Assembly: GCA_035079385.1 (NCBI GenBank)
Contig: JAVHKY010000004.1
Coordinates: 15,655,001 to 15,719,000 of the forward strand
Source of the DNA: Aspidiotus rigidus
Lineage: Eukaryota > Arthropoda > Insecta > Hemiptera > Diaspididae
DNA length: 64,000 nucleotides
Direction of reading: 5' to 3'
Part shown: in pieces, positions 38,335-48,757 of the stretch
Numbering within the stretch: position 1 is the stretch's first letter
How the letters are laid out: each line of letters starts with the position of its first letter
Made by a program: the position numbers and the translations under genes
The notes under the pieces: model-generated
Databases searched by the model: none
What the model was told of the DNA's origin: nothing
The model's input: the letters and a program-made list of their open reading frames with translations, nothing else

Positions 38335-40010
38335 CTCAGGTAACCCGTTTTTTGGGACACGTGGGATCTGAAAAATGTAGATTGTGACGTCACAGGTCCC
38401 GCCCCCAAGCTATATATGATAGGAGGGGACTTGGAGAAAGACTTAAAATAGCCGAGCTCCGAGCTTGCCGGATGGCGGATGTTTTTCGTGAACCCCCCGC
38501 CCCCCGATCAAACAAGTTGCCTGTTGAAACAGTATTTTTAGCTAATTTGACTTTTTTTTTAGCGGGATACCTGTTTTATCGGGAGTTATTCGGAAAAAAC
38601 ACCCGCCGGCAAAGATTGGAGCACGAAAATGTTCTAAGCGCTCCTCTAAGTCCCTCTCCTATCATATATAGCTTGTGGGTGGGCCCTGTGACGTCACTGT
38701 TTCATAACGTCATAGGTCAGCCATGTGACGTCATAGATCTACTTTTTTCAAGTTCCATTCCATAGCTTCAAAGTCCGGGAATTTGACGTCACAATTTGGT
38801 GACTTCATACATCAACCTTGTGACGTCACAATCTGATGACGTCATCAGTTCTGTTCAAGTTCCTCTCCTATTATGTCTAGCTACAAAGTCCGGGTTTGTG
38901 ACGTCACAATTTGATGATTTTATACATGACGTCATCAGTTTTGTTCAAGTTCTTCTCCTATTGTGTATAGCTACAAAGTCCGGGTTTGTGACGTCACAAT
39001 TTGATGATTTTATAGGTCAGCATTGTGACGTCACAATCTAATGACGTCATAGATCCATTTTTTCCAAGTTCAATCCCTATTATATAATATAGCTCCAAAG
39101 TCCGGGACTGTGACATCACAATTTGGTGACTTTATACATGACTTCATCAGTTTTGTTCAAGTTCTTCTCCTATTGTGTATAGCTACAAAGTCCGGGTTTG
39201 TGACGTCACAATTTGATGATTTTATAGGTCAGCATTGTGACGTCACAATCTAATGACGTCATAGATCCATTTTTTCCAAGTTCAATCCCTATTATATAAT
39301 ATAGCTCCAAAGTCCGGGACTGTGATGTCACAATTTGGTGACTATACGTCAACCTTGTGACGTCACAATAGTTTTGTTCAAGTTCTTCTCCTATTATGTG
39401 TAGCTACAAAGTCCGGGTTTGTGACGGCACAATCTGATGACGTCATCAGTTTTGTTCAAGTTCCTCTCCTATTATCAAGTCCGGGACTGTGACGTCACAA
39501 TTTGGTGACTTTATAGGTCAACCTTGTGACGTCGCAATCTAATGACGTCGTCAGTTTTGTTCAAGTTCTTCTCCTATTATGTGTAGCTACAAAGTCCGGG
39601 TTTGTGACGGCACAATCTGATGACGTCATCAGTTTTGTTCAAGTTCCTCTCCTATTATCAAGTCCGGGACTGTGACGTCACAATTTGGTGACTTTATAGG
39701 TCAACCTTGTGACGTCGCAATCTAATGACGTCGTCAGTTTTGTTCAAGTTCTTCTCCTATTATGTCTAGCTAGAAAGTCCGGGTTTGTGACGTCACAATT
39801 TGATGACTTCATACTTCAACCTCGTGACGTCACAATCTGATGACGCCATCAACTTTTTTCAAGTTTCCTTCCTATTATAATTATACAGTTTCAACGTCCG
39901 GAACTGTGATGTCACAATTTGATGACTTCACAGGTCAGCCTTGTGACGTCACAATCTACATGTTTCAGATCCCACGTGCGCCATAAAACAGGTTCCTTGC
40001 CCCACCCCTC
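38335..40010 (-). repeat. TGACGTCA-rich repeat, internally expanded array
   Basis: A small unit (38340-38525, CAGGTAACCCGTTTT to AACAAGTTGCCTG) is followed by a reversed, expanded one (about 38566-39993) that begins ATACCTGTTTTATCGGG and ends CCATAAAACAGGTTCC. Inside the large one a cassette of TATAGCTACAAAGTCCGGG, TTTGTGACGTCACAATTTG and GTTCAAGTTCTTCTCC is repeated in tandem. By my count at least twenty exact TGACGTCA octamers occur in 1.3 kb. The octamer is the consensus CREB/ATF site, but here it is part of a repeat. Non-coding. Confidence 0.8.
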
Positions 40011-40149
40011 GTTTAACTTTGTTAAAGAACTTGTGAGGTTTTTTTTTTTTTTTTTCTTGTTCGTTAACTCGTTTATACTTTCTAAAAAGGGCAAACAAAT
40101 GTCAAGTATTTTCAAAATTTCCTTTCAGTAGACACCCTCAACTCAACCG

Positions 40150-40660
40150 TTAAACATGGGTGTTGGAGGCATTATTTTTGTTGGAGGCCTCCGCCTCCCG
40201 AAAATGACTCTCCGACTCCGGTTGTCTCCAGTGGATGCGCCTCCTGACCTTCAAGTGCCTTCAACGCAATTCTTGAAATTGAAGAAAATGCCTTCGGAGG
40301 CAGTGTTGAAGACGCCTCCGGAGGCACTTGTAACGTTGATCAGTGTGACCAGATGTAGCATATTGGCCTATCAATGTTGACAGATGGTACTCAGAGGGTG
40401 TATTTGAAACTTGGGTTTTTATTCGAACCAAGCAGCGCTAGCATCGAAGTGGCTGAATGAGGTTTTAAGGAATACAATACTGTTGAACAAAAATGCCTCC
40501 TAAAGGGTCCTGAGAGACACCTTCATACCTCTACGTTGAAGCAAGGTACCTCCGGAGGCAAAATACTCCAGCCTCCAACACCTTGGTTTAAATCCTCACT
40601 ATAGCACTCCGGAGGTACTTTGAAGGTGGCTCCAGATGCCTCCAAAAGGATCCTCCTCCA
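40150..40660 (+). repeat. CCTCCGGAGGC-rich interspersed repeat, copy B
   Basis: Plus-strand copy of the element at 1535-2130, with the same order: GGTGTTGGAGGCATT, CTCCGACTCCGGTTG, CCAGTGGATG, GATCAGTGTGACCAGATGTA, CATCGAAGTGGCTGAATGAG, CTCCAGATGCCTCCAAAAGG. Base changes and small deletions separate the two copies. No transposase or target duplication was identified. Confidence 0.75.
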
Positions 40661-42755
40661 GTGAGCCTTTAAAATTTCAGCTAGCCTCGAATACCCTTGC
40701 CGTTAAATATCCTCAAATGGAAACTTTAGCCAAAAAAAAACTTTGCCCAATATCCATTGCATTGCGATTAAACAATCAAGTCATTATCAGTTCAGCTCGG
40801 AAGAACAATTTTCAATCGTTTTTTGCTATTTCCAAGTTGGCGGAGTTCTCAATTGAATATGCCTATTTTCACCTTTTCAATTTCACCTGCGCAGCTGATT
40901 TTGTAGCGTCATGTAGTGCAGGCTCAAATCCCAATGCTCCAGTAAGACTCTGGGTTCAAGTTGACCCAGAATAAACTGAAAATCGATGTGGATTTTTGTC
41001 GAATGATTTCCAACTCATTGCGATTGAAAATTTACCACTAATCATTGTTACCAAAATTGAGTAAACTTATGTTATTGAATTTCAATATCGATTCCGAATC
41101 TATTTGTGACCTGTCATGAGAAGCCTTGGACGTCAAATAACCAGTCATCAGTGGAAGGGGTGTATTTGCATGAGTGCGGATTAGCCTATCCCGTTGATTG
41201 GTTCTTTGACGTCTGAAAGTTTTCCTTCCACTAATCCGTTTTGTATTTCAAGCCCTAAGCGTAAGATATTATACGATCTAAGATTTTCTGTTCAAACACA
41301 AACGAAATAAAAATAAGACCAACTTCTACGGGGCCGCGATGCTTACGGGTTTTCCGCTGCCGTTACAGAATTTTCATTGGCTTCTAATTCTTCCTCAGCG
41401 TAAAAAGAGTCGATTCTCCAAATTTGTGATCGACACAAAATCAATTCCTGCTCTTTTCCATCAAATAGCAGTCGATTTGTAGCGCCGTACAAGAATGTAT
41501 GGGAGTCGATCTTTGAATGGACCTCAGAGTGGCGTTACTGAAATTTTCACGCAAAATTGTAGTTGAAATGAGGTCTTGGCTGCTAAGTTTCGTTAATGTA
41601 TATTCGATTTGGAGTCAATCTCCCAAGATACTCGATAGAGTTCAAATCAATTGAAGGCTCTAAAAATGTAGACTGGTCAACTTTGAAGCGACCGAAAATA
41701 AAGCCGCAATTCTCAGTTCCAATTTTGAACTAATGTACGCCGATATGTTGACGCATTGTGTCGACTCCATTTTGACTCGATCTATGGTCAATATACAATA
41801 AGCTCCCTCTTCCCCTATGCTTGATGGCCTTGTGATACTCGGTCCCCCATTTCGACACATTTTTGTCACGTTGATCGGTGCTCAATATACAATAAGCTCC
41901 CTTTTCTCTCTCCTGTGCTTGACAGTTTTCTGATATTCGGTTTGTTTGGTTACTGTGCTACTCGCGGGAGAAATGAGGCTCATTAAGGATTACAATTATT
42001 CATCACCGAGAGAAACGGTAGGATGACGACGATACCACGCGAATAAGTTTTCAAGCCGAAGTACAATTAAAAAATCAACTAATTATCAATCTTAATGATG
42101 AAATCACTCTGTAGTAAGTGATATTCGGTCTGTGTAGTGACTGTGCAACTCACGGACAGAATGCGTAGTCTAACGTGCTTTATTGAGAATTACAATTGTG
42201 GCGTTAGTGGGATGATGACGAAGGGTGGGTAGCGGGATAAAAATAGTCGATGTGCCCCTAAGAGCCCAAGAAATATAGTGTCAGTCTACCTGGTACCTAC
42301 TGTCTTGTCAGGGTTTGTTAGTAGTCAGTAGTGTATGAGCGGCTAATAATTTTACTTTATAACAATAATATTCTACCTTCTGCGAACGTACCAAAATTGA
42401 AGGAAACAGAATATTTGTGATCGCGAGCAGATACAAAAGCACATGATTGCACTCCATTGGATTCACTTCCATACACCCGCACGTCTCATCCTTTCCCTGC
42501 TCAGCGCGTACGTTTTCTTTGTCGTATTTCACAATACTAAACTCGAAGTGCACGAGTACATTATCGCGCGGATATATTAATGAGAGAAACGTATCGAGGA
42601 TAATCTCGAAAGTAGTACCGGGTATACAATAATATACTATTTTGTGTGTAGAATATGTACGATACCTCCTCGCGTATTTTCGCGGGCGCTCTCGGTAATA
42701 CTTTTAAGCTGGACCCAATAAAATATATTCCCTGTATGTGCTGCAAATAGTACTA
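40661..42755. other. non-coding, no gene recognised
   Basis: Contains a degraded TCGAC-rich zone (41.4-41.8 kb) and a local duplication: AATATACAATAAGCTCCCT at about 41790 and 41885, each followed by TGTGCTTGA-like or TATGCTTGA text. No exon is supported. Confidence 0.45.
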
Positions 42756-42759
42756 GAAT

Positions 42760-43040
42760 ACTGTACCGTTAGTAGATAAGACATGTATGTTCAGCGCCAC
42801 TATACGCCAGCTGCCTTTTTCTTTGCGCCAGGCTCATTTTCATTGAGTACCACTATGACCCAAAAATCCTCTAATCTTCCTTATACTGAATAATATTTAG
42901 CTGTTTTAAAACAATAATGTGAATAATTTTTATTATATTTTTTCTCCCTTGCTAGTTTTTAGAATTTCAAGTTGTATCAATTTTTAAGGATAACCTACTC
43001 TTGTTTTACGCTACTGTACACCAGTCCCAATTTCCCTATG
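42760..43040 (+). repeat. left arm of an 8-kb-spaced inverted repeat
   Basis: The block CAGCGCCACTATACGCCAGC through TTTGCGCCAGGCTCATTTTC to CACCAGTCCCAATTT aligns over about 280 bp, with substitutions and small gaps, to the reverse complement of 51165-51455. No coding seen. Confidence 0.75.
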
Positions 43041-43749
43041 CGCGAACCTCAACTTTCAATCCCTGAAAAAATCGTCTAATTCTTCTTATCAAATATTTAG
43101 CTGTATTGAACGCAAATACAGATCATTTCGCTGTTCTTTCTTCTCCAGTGTTACTCTCTTTTTCTATCTCTTAACGACTCCATGAAAATTCGTCGCACGA
43201 AAATTTACCGCAAGAAAATTGGCCGCGGTTGAAAATTGACCGCAAGAAAATTCACCAAATTTCATTTTTTTGATCAGTTGTAAGTCTTATTCAACGATAA
43301 GAATGAGAAAAACTAATTCAGAAATCCACATAGGAATCCATTGCAGGTACATCACCAATGTCAAATCTGTTCATAAATACATGTAAAAATCTAAAAAGAA
43401 TGAAAGCTGCTCACTGTTTTTCTTTCGTGCTTTGTTCACTTTTTACAGACCCTGTGGGGGAAAGGAGGTAGTTTTTGTACATTTGTTTTACCGGCAATCA
43501 TTTTGAGGTCTAATTTCCATGTAAAATTTTCTATTGACTGAATTTTTAAAAAAAGACGAGTAATTCTTTTATTGAAAGTTGTAAAAAATATTCTTTATTA
43601 TTTTTCATCATGCGGGAGGATTTTTATCTTAAGTAAGATATTTTATAAAAAATGAAGTTATTTTACATTACCGTATTCTTCATATTATTATTATAATTTC
43701 ATTTTTTTTTTTTTTTTTTGGTATTCAACGAGCTATATAAACAACACTG

Positions 43750-44600
43750 AGGGTTGATAATGATTATATTTATTTTTCACATACATACATTGAAAAAAAA
43801 TACAGAATTAAGAAAAATAGCTAAAAAGGATTTATTTGAAAAGTATTTCTTTGACCTAAGCATCCATTTACGTTCCAGTAACACAACACGCGCCCATCGT
43901 CTACTTCAAGAAACAATCAATAAAATACACGCTTGGCTTTCCCTCCTAGGATTCCGCATTTCTTACCCAAAAACCAAACTCATCATCTTCCAAAAACCAC
44001 GTCAGAAAACCAATAAATTACCCCCTCTCACAATAGCTAACTACCCCATCCCACAAGTTGAAAGTACTAAAGTTCTTGGCCTCAATTTCTACAACTGTCA
44101 CTCTTGAATCCCCCATATCAAACTAACTAAATCAAAATGCATTCGAGCACTCAATATCCTGAAATTCCTTTCCCACCCTAAAGAAAGTTGTAACCGAAAA
44201 ATCCTTCTCCACCTCTAACAGAGCTTAATTTGATCCATCCTCGATTACGGATCAGCCATTTACGGTCTCCCCCCCCCCTCTCATTTAAAACTAATCGACA
44301 CTATTCAAAATTCTTCACTTAGAATAGCTACTGGAGCATTCCGAACCAGTCCCGCTGGAAGCCTCTGTGCAGACACTCGCTTCCCCACACTTCATTATCG
44401 ACGCCTCAAACTGACAACCAACTTCCTCACTACTGTCCTACAATATCCGCAAATCCCCGTCCACCATCGCATATTCCCCCCTTCACCACAACCAAAATTC
44501 CATGACAAACCTACGTTTCAACCTAGAACACCAATTAGCACGCCTCTTCAAGTTCCATTGTCTTAACCAAATCGTTCCCTCAACCCCTTCTTGCCGAAAA
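43750..44600 (+). pseudogene. decayed Jockey-like LINE, RT C-terminal part
   Basis: The open stretch 43754-44107 reads KIHAWLSLLGFRISYPKTKL and then STKVLGLNF, the region after RT motif C (W...GL..S..KT...F, then KxLGL) of Jockey-type LINEs. After a stop it continues as SILDYGSAIYG, LKLIDTIQNSSLRIATGAFR and TSPAGSLCADT, the conserved post-RT block. Frames are interrupted at several points. The remnant is preceded by a long T-run near 43700. Confidence 0.7.
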
Positions 44601-44619
44601 TGGAATAAATACCGGAAAC

Positions 44620-45534
44620 GGGGTTTAAAGCCGAATAGGGCCGAAAATGACAATTTGGTTAAATATTGTCTAAAATTATAAAATTTCGGACAAAATTTAT
44701 CTACTTATTTTTTTGCTTACAATTCAGCAATTTTGGTGAAAATTGGACAGTTTCTTTTGAAAATATTATTTTTAGTTCAAAGTTGAAAAATAAAAATTAA
44801 TGTTGATTGAAAAATTACTAGGTTTTTTCATTGATGAGCAGAGACCGGACTCCTCGACATTTGTCATTTTTTCTCCTGCAGGGCGAAATGAACGACAATC
44901 TAATTTGATAAATAGGACGCAGGAAAAATATTATATTTTGCCGAAAAATGCCGAAACTGGAATAAATGCCGAAATTGATGAGAATGCCGAAAAATACCAA
45001 AATTACTACAAATCTTAGTTTGCAATAGAACTGAGAAATTTCATGCCAAGTTATGAATATTTTGTATAAAATTACCAAATTTTTCCTAAAATCAGGTGGA
45101 TTTTGTTTAAAAAATACTGAATTTTGGCCAATTTTTGTCGAAAAATCCATAAATTTGGGCCTGAAGCCAAATAATTTTTATTGGCAAAAATCAACAAATT
45201 TGCTCTCGAGTGAGGCGATTTTAATTGAAAACTGATAAATTTTTTCTTCCAAAATTGATTGGTCCTGGTGAAGAGTAAAGTAATTTTGAATAGAAATTGA
45301 ATAATTTTCATCAAAAGTGAGTAAATGTACTCAAAAACGCGTATTTCCTTCACATTTTTTTCAAATGCCGAAAATTGCCGAATTTTTGAATTCAAGTGCT
45401 GAAATTCACAGGTTTTCTTGCCAAAAAATCCGATCTCTTTTGATGAGTTTAATTCCCAAAAATCGTTTATTTTGGTCAAAATCACCTACTTTTGGTCGCA
45501 AATTTGTAAAAGCACTGAAAACGCAAGTTTTTTT

Positions 45535-45568
<34 letters not shown>

Positions 45569-45600
45569 GCCGAATAATGCCGACAGTGCAACATTAGGTG
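44620..45600 (+). repeat. degenerate GCCGAAAA repeat
   Basis: Repeats of TGCCGAAAA/TTGCCGAA, with intervening AAATTT-rich spacers of irregular length, run across the block and end in a T-run at 45539-45565. The overlapping frames on both strands (up to 137 codons) are Phe/Lys/Ile-rich low complexity. No domain was seen. Confidence 0.45.
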
Positions 45601-45639
45601 CCAAAACTTTTCATTCTTAGTGCCGAAAAATTTGGGCTC

Positions 45640-46215
45640 GATGAATTTTTTTTTTTTTTAATTTATTTATTTAACGAGCAATGCAGCTTCGCTAAGGGCT
45701 ATTTGCTCGGCAGATAGTTCTGCTTTTACATAAGCTTAGTATTTAAGTAGAAAAATGAAAACAAAATATATGTAAGAGAATTGAGATGAAATAAAAATAT
45801 AAAGGAAAACAAAAATATTCTTGTTTTTTTTTTTTTTTTTTGGCGTCATCGTTTGGAGTTAAACGTGGTTGTAAAAGTCAGTAGATCGTAAGTAAGTTAG
45901 AGTTGAGTCAATTGTTTCTGAGTTGTTATTGAGAGTTTGTTGTATATTAATAGAAATGTTGAGGGAAGATCGGAGAGGTTGTAAAGTCGGGCAAGAGAAA
46001 AAGTGTTCAACTGTTAAATTGTCTTCGAGACAGTTGCAGTGCGGACATGATGGTGGGCCAATGTTTGCTAGAAGGTGAGTATGTGTAAGACGAGTGTGTC
46101 CTATTCTCAGTCGAGCTTTGATACATCAGATTATAAGAGAGGTAATATTTATGTGAAAAGGTATTAGGTAAGTTTAAAGATGAGATGAAAGGAGAAATTT
46201 TAGAGGACTTCATAA
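45640..46215 (-). pseudogene. LINE 3' end, minus strand
   Basis: The minus-strand translation in two frames gives ARLRIGHTRLTHTHLL, then CPHCNC and TVEHFFSCP. This is the terminal cysteine/histidine segment of Jockey-type LINE ORF2. It is followed by LRSTDFYNHV, a stop, a 3' untranslated region containing TAGCCC and GCTCGTTAAA words, and an A-run at the 45640 side. The tail is the same family as the insert at 18512-18856. Confidence 0.75.
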
Positions 46216-47669
46216 GACTATAGCTTCTAAATTATATTCATCCGAAGTTTTTTCATTAAATAATGCTAAAATGGAGGAAGTCAAATGAGTGAAGAAGAAT
46301 ATTATTAGGAACCAGATAACTCATAATGATTATAAAAAATAGATTTAGAAAAGGCTTGACAGAATAAAAGAGGATTAAGTTCACTTGATAATAAAAGATG
46401 GACAAACTGGGGGTGATTGTAATACAGTTACAAGAGATAAATTTATTCAACATTTAAAAAATCTTATGAAAAAGGGAATTATCGCAAATTGAATATAAAA
46501 CATATGATACATAATAAGAAACGGAAAAAGTTTGAGAGAAATGATTTATGTATATGGAAGAATTATAAGAGAAGTCAGGATAAATTTTGAAGTTAATCTA
46601 AATTCTATTGATGAATTAGGTACCTAAATTTTAAACTGAACTTGATCTTGGATACAAATCTGGAAATGAATCTAATGCAGATATTGGCCTTAATAAATGA
46701 AAAAAATACCAACTCAGAAACTAAAGCTGATGAGAGAATAGAAAATGAATAAAATAATATGCAACATAACTTATTTCAACATCAGATTCTAAAACATTTT
46801 CTGGGATATTTAGGTCTTTTATTTCTCTTTCAATAATCCTTGATAATAGCACACACTTAATTTCTTTTTTCTGATATAAATATAAATGTCTGATTCTAAA
46901 TAGAATCTTTTTTTTTTTTTTATTCCTTTTTTTTATTTTTACGAGAATATTTACCTGACAAATATTACATGTTAAAAATATGAACAAGAAAATGAATGAT
47001 GAGTTGCTTGAAGAACATAAGTCACTAAAATACGATGATGGTAATTTGAAGGAGTTTTTTGAGAAATGTTTTGAATTTAACAATAGCCAGAAACAATTAG
47101 TTGCAAAAATGAATGATTTTAGAGAAGAAAATAATAAGAGAATTAGGTATCACTATGGCCTCCTACATTATTATTAAAATTACTTGGATATCATAATTTA
47201 CAAGTTTCTTAAATAAATAAAATCATAAGAAATGGAAATAATAATATGCGGGTTATCAAATAATTATCAATAAGAGAAAGGAGTTAATTATATCTTATAG
47301 ATTAAAATCATGTTTTGTCATGTTTGTGATAAACTTGTTAATCACCAAAAAGTTGGTAAATTTTTTCATGACGAAACTATGAATATGATCTAGTGTTGAA
47401 AAAATTAGTCAGGATTAACCTAACAAGAACAATTCATAATAACTGTAATCACTTCGATAAAAGAACAACTAGATAATACATATTTTACTTTCATATTGAT
47501 CAAATTTTATGACTCTATACATTTTCTCCAATTTTAATCCCGCTTTGAGAGGTTGCTAAAGATTTGAATAGTGAAGAACATACTTCTTCTTATCATACAA
47601 TGTTGTAAATAATTTTGGAAATTATGTACATTTTCAGGACAATAGGGTAAATCGGTATTCTTCAATAGT
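46216..47669. other. very AT-rich, no gene recognised
   Basis: Strongly A+T-rich with a T-run near 46908. A few short open frames are lysine/asparagine-rich and without a domain. Nothing is supported. Confidence 0.5.
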
Positions 47670-47798
47670 ATATTACACATCAACGTTCGTAAGTGAGTGT
47701 TTACATACGAGGACAAAGTTTGCGAAACGAGACGAAGTCGAGTGAGCAATTGGCCGAAGTATGTAAACTCACTACGAACGTTGTTGAGTAAAATATTT
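47670..47798. repeat. palindromic element
   Basis: The left arm (CAACGTTCGTAAGTGAGTG, then TTTACAT) pairs with the right arm (ATGTAAACTCACTACGAACG, then TTG), separated by about 50 bp containing GACGAAGTCGAGTGAGC. Its right edge overlaps the left terminal repeat of the next feature. It looks like a short MITE or foldback element. Confidence 0.65.
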
Positions 47799-47934
47799 TA
47801 ATTTATACATGTTCAAAAAAAAAGTGAAATTTCGATTAATTGGAAAAATGTTCATACTGCATTGAAATCTAACTTTCTGTATTATCTCTGTCCTAGTGGT
47901 GGAGATTTATTATCGATACGAATCGATATGAATT

Positions 47935-48255
47935 GAATATCGTTATAGTTTTCGATATTTCCCAAATATTGGGCTCACTTTGTCTTTAATTTTCCATACA
48001 TATGATTTGGAAAAGATTCCGTTTTTGCTTCTATAATTGATCAATTCAGCGAGTACTTCACCCGTCTTGTCATTATTTATCTTCAGTTTTTCGCAGAGAT
48101 TATTGACAAATTCAGTGGCATCAATGTACTGGTTTGGAAGTAACAAGGCCGGATCATGGTTTGGATCAAAGAAATACGCAGCCCAGTACAATGGTGTTAG
48201 AAACTGTTCTTTTCGATTTCGAAATTGTTCACAAATACCTACGTAACGAACTTCT
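47935..48255 (-). pseudogene. hAT-like transposase C-terminal fragment
   Basis: The minus-strand frame reads FRNRKEQFLTPLYWAAYFFD, then PNHDPALLLPNQY and a lysine-rich tail ending KVSPIFGKYRKL. The pattern R(K)xxF..PLxxAAYxLDPxx...L is characteristic of the region before the dimerisation domain of hAT-type transposases and host proteins derived from them. A TAG preceding GTATTTGTGAAC at 48240 could be a splice acceptor, so it may be a 3' exon, but no upstream transposase exons were recognised. Most likely a remnant. Confidence 0.45.
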
Positions 48256-48292
48256 AATTTGTATTTAGTAAAGCGGATACTTTGACAAGAAA

Positions 48293-48732
48293 TAACTCAC
48301 ACATTCACAAACAAACAATTAAACAATCAATAAATTAAGATTGAAACAAAAATGAAACAAACTTCTCACGGCGAAGAATAAATTAATAAAACTGAACACA
48401 TCAACTTAAAAAAATTAACTACCGACTCGACTGTTAACAAACAGGAAAACAAAAATTTCTTCTAAAAAATAAAAAAACAAAACAGGAACTTCACATCACA
48501 AATAAATAGGTATAACTCACACATTCACAAACAAACAATTAAACAATCAATAAATTAAGATTGAAACAAAAATGGAACAAACTTCTCACGGCGAAGAATA
48601 AATTAATAAAATGGAACACATCAACTTAAAAAAGTAACTACCGACTCGACTGTTAACAAACAGGAAAACAAAAATTTCTTCTAAAAAATAAAAAAACAAA
48701 ACAGGAACTTCACATCACAAATAAATAGGTAA
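48293..48732. repeat. 220-bp tandem duplication
   Basis: Two nearly identical direct copies, 48293-48512 and 48513-48732, each start TAACTCACACATTCACAAAC and end ATAAATAGG. They differ at only a few bases (for example ATGAAAC versus ATGGAAC), so the duplication is recent. It abuts the 3' end of the recombinase gene. Confidence 0.85.
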
Positions 48733-48757
48733 TTTAAAACAAATTACAGTAGATAGC

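Noticed and set aside
45072..45485. 137-codon minus-strand frame
   Set aside because: Low-complexity Phe/Ile/Lys sequence produced by the GCCGAAAA repeat.
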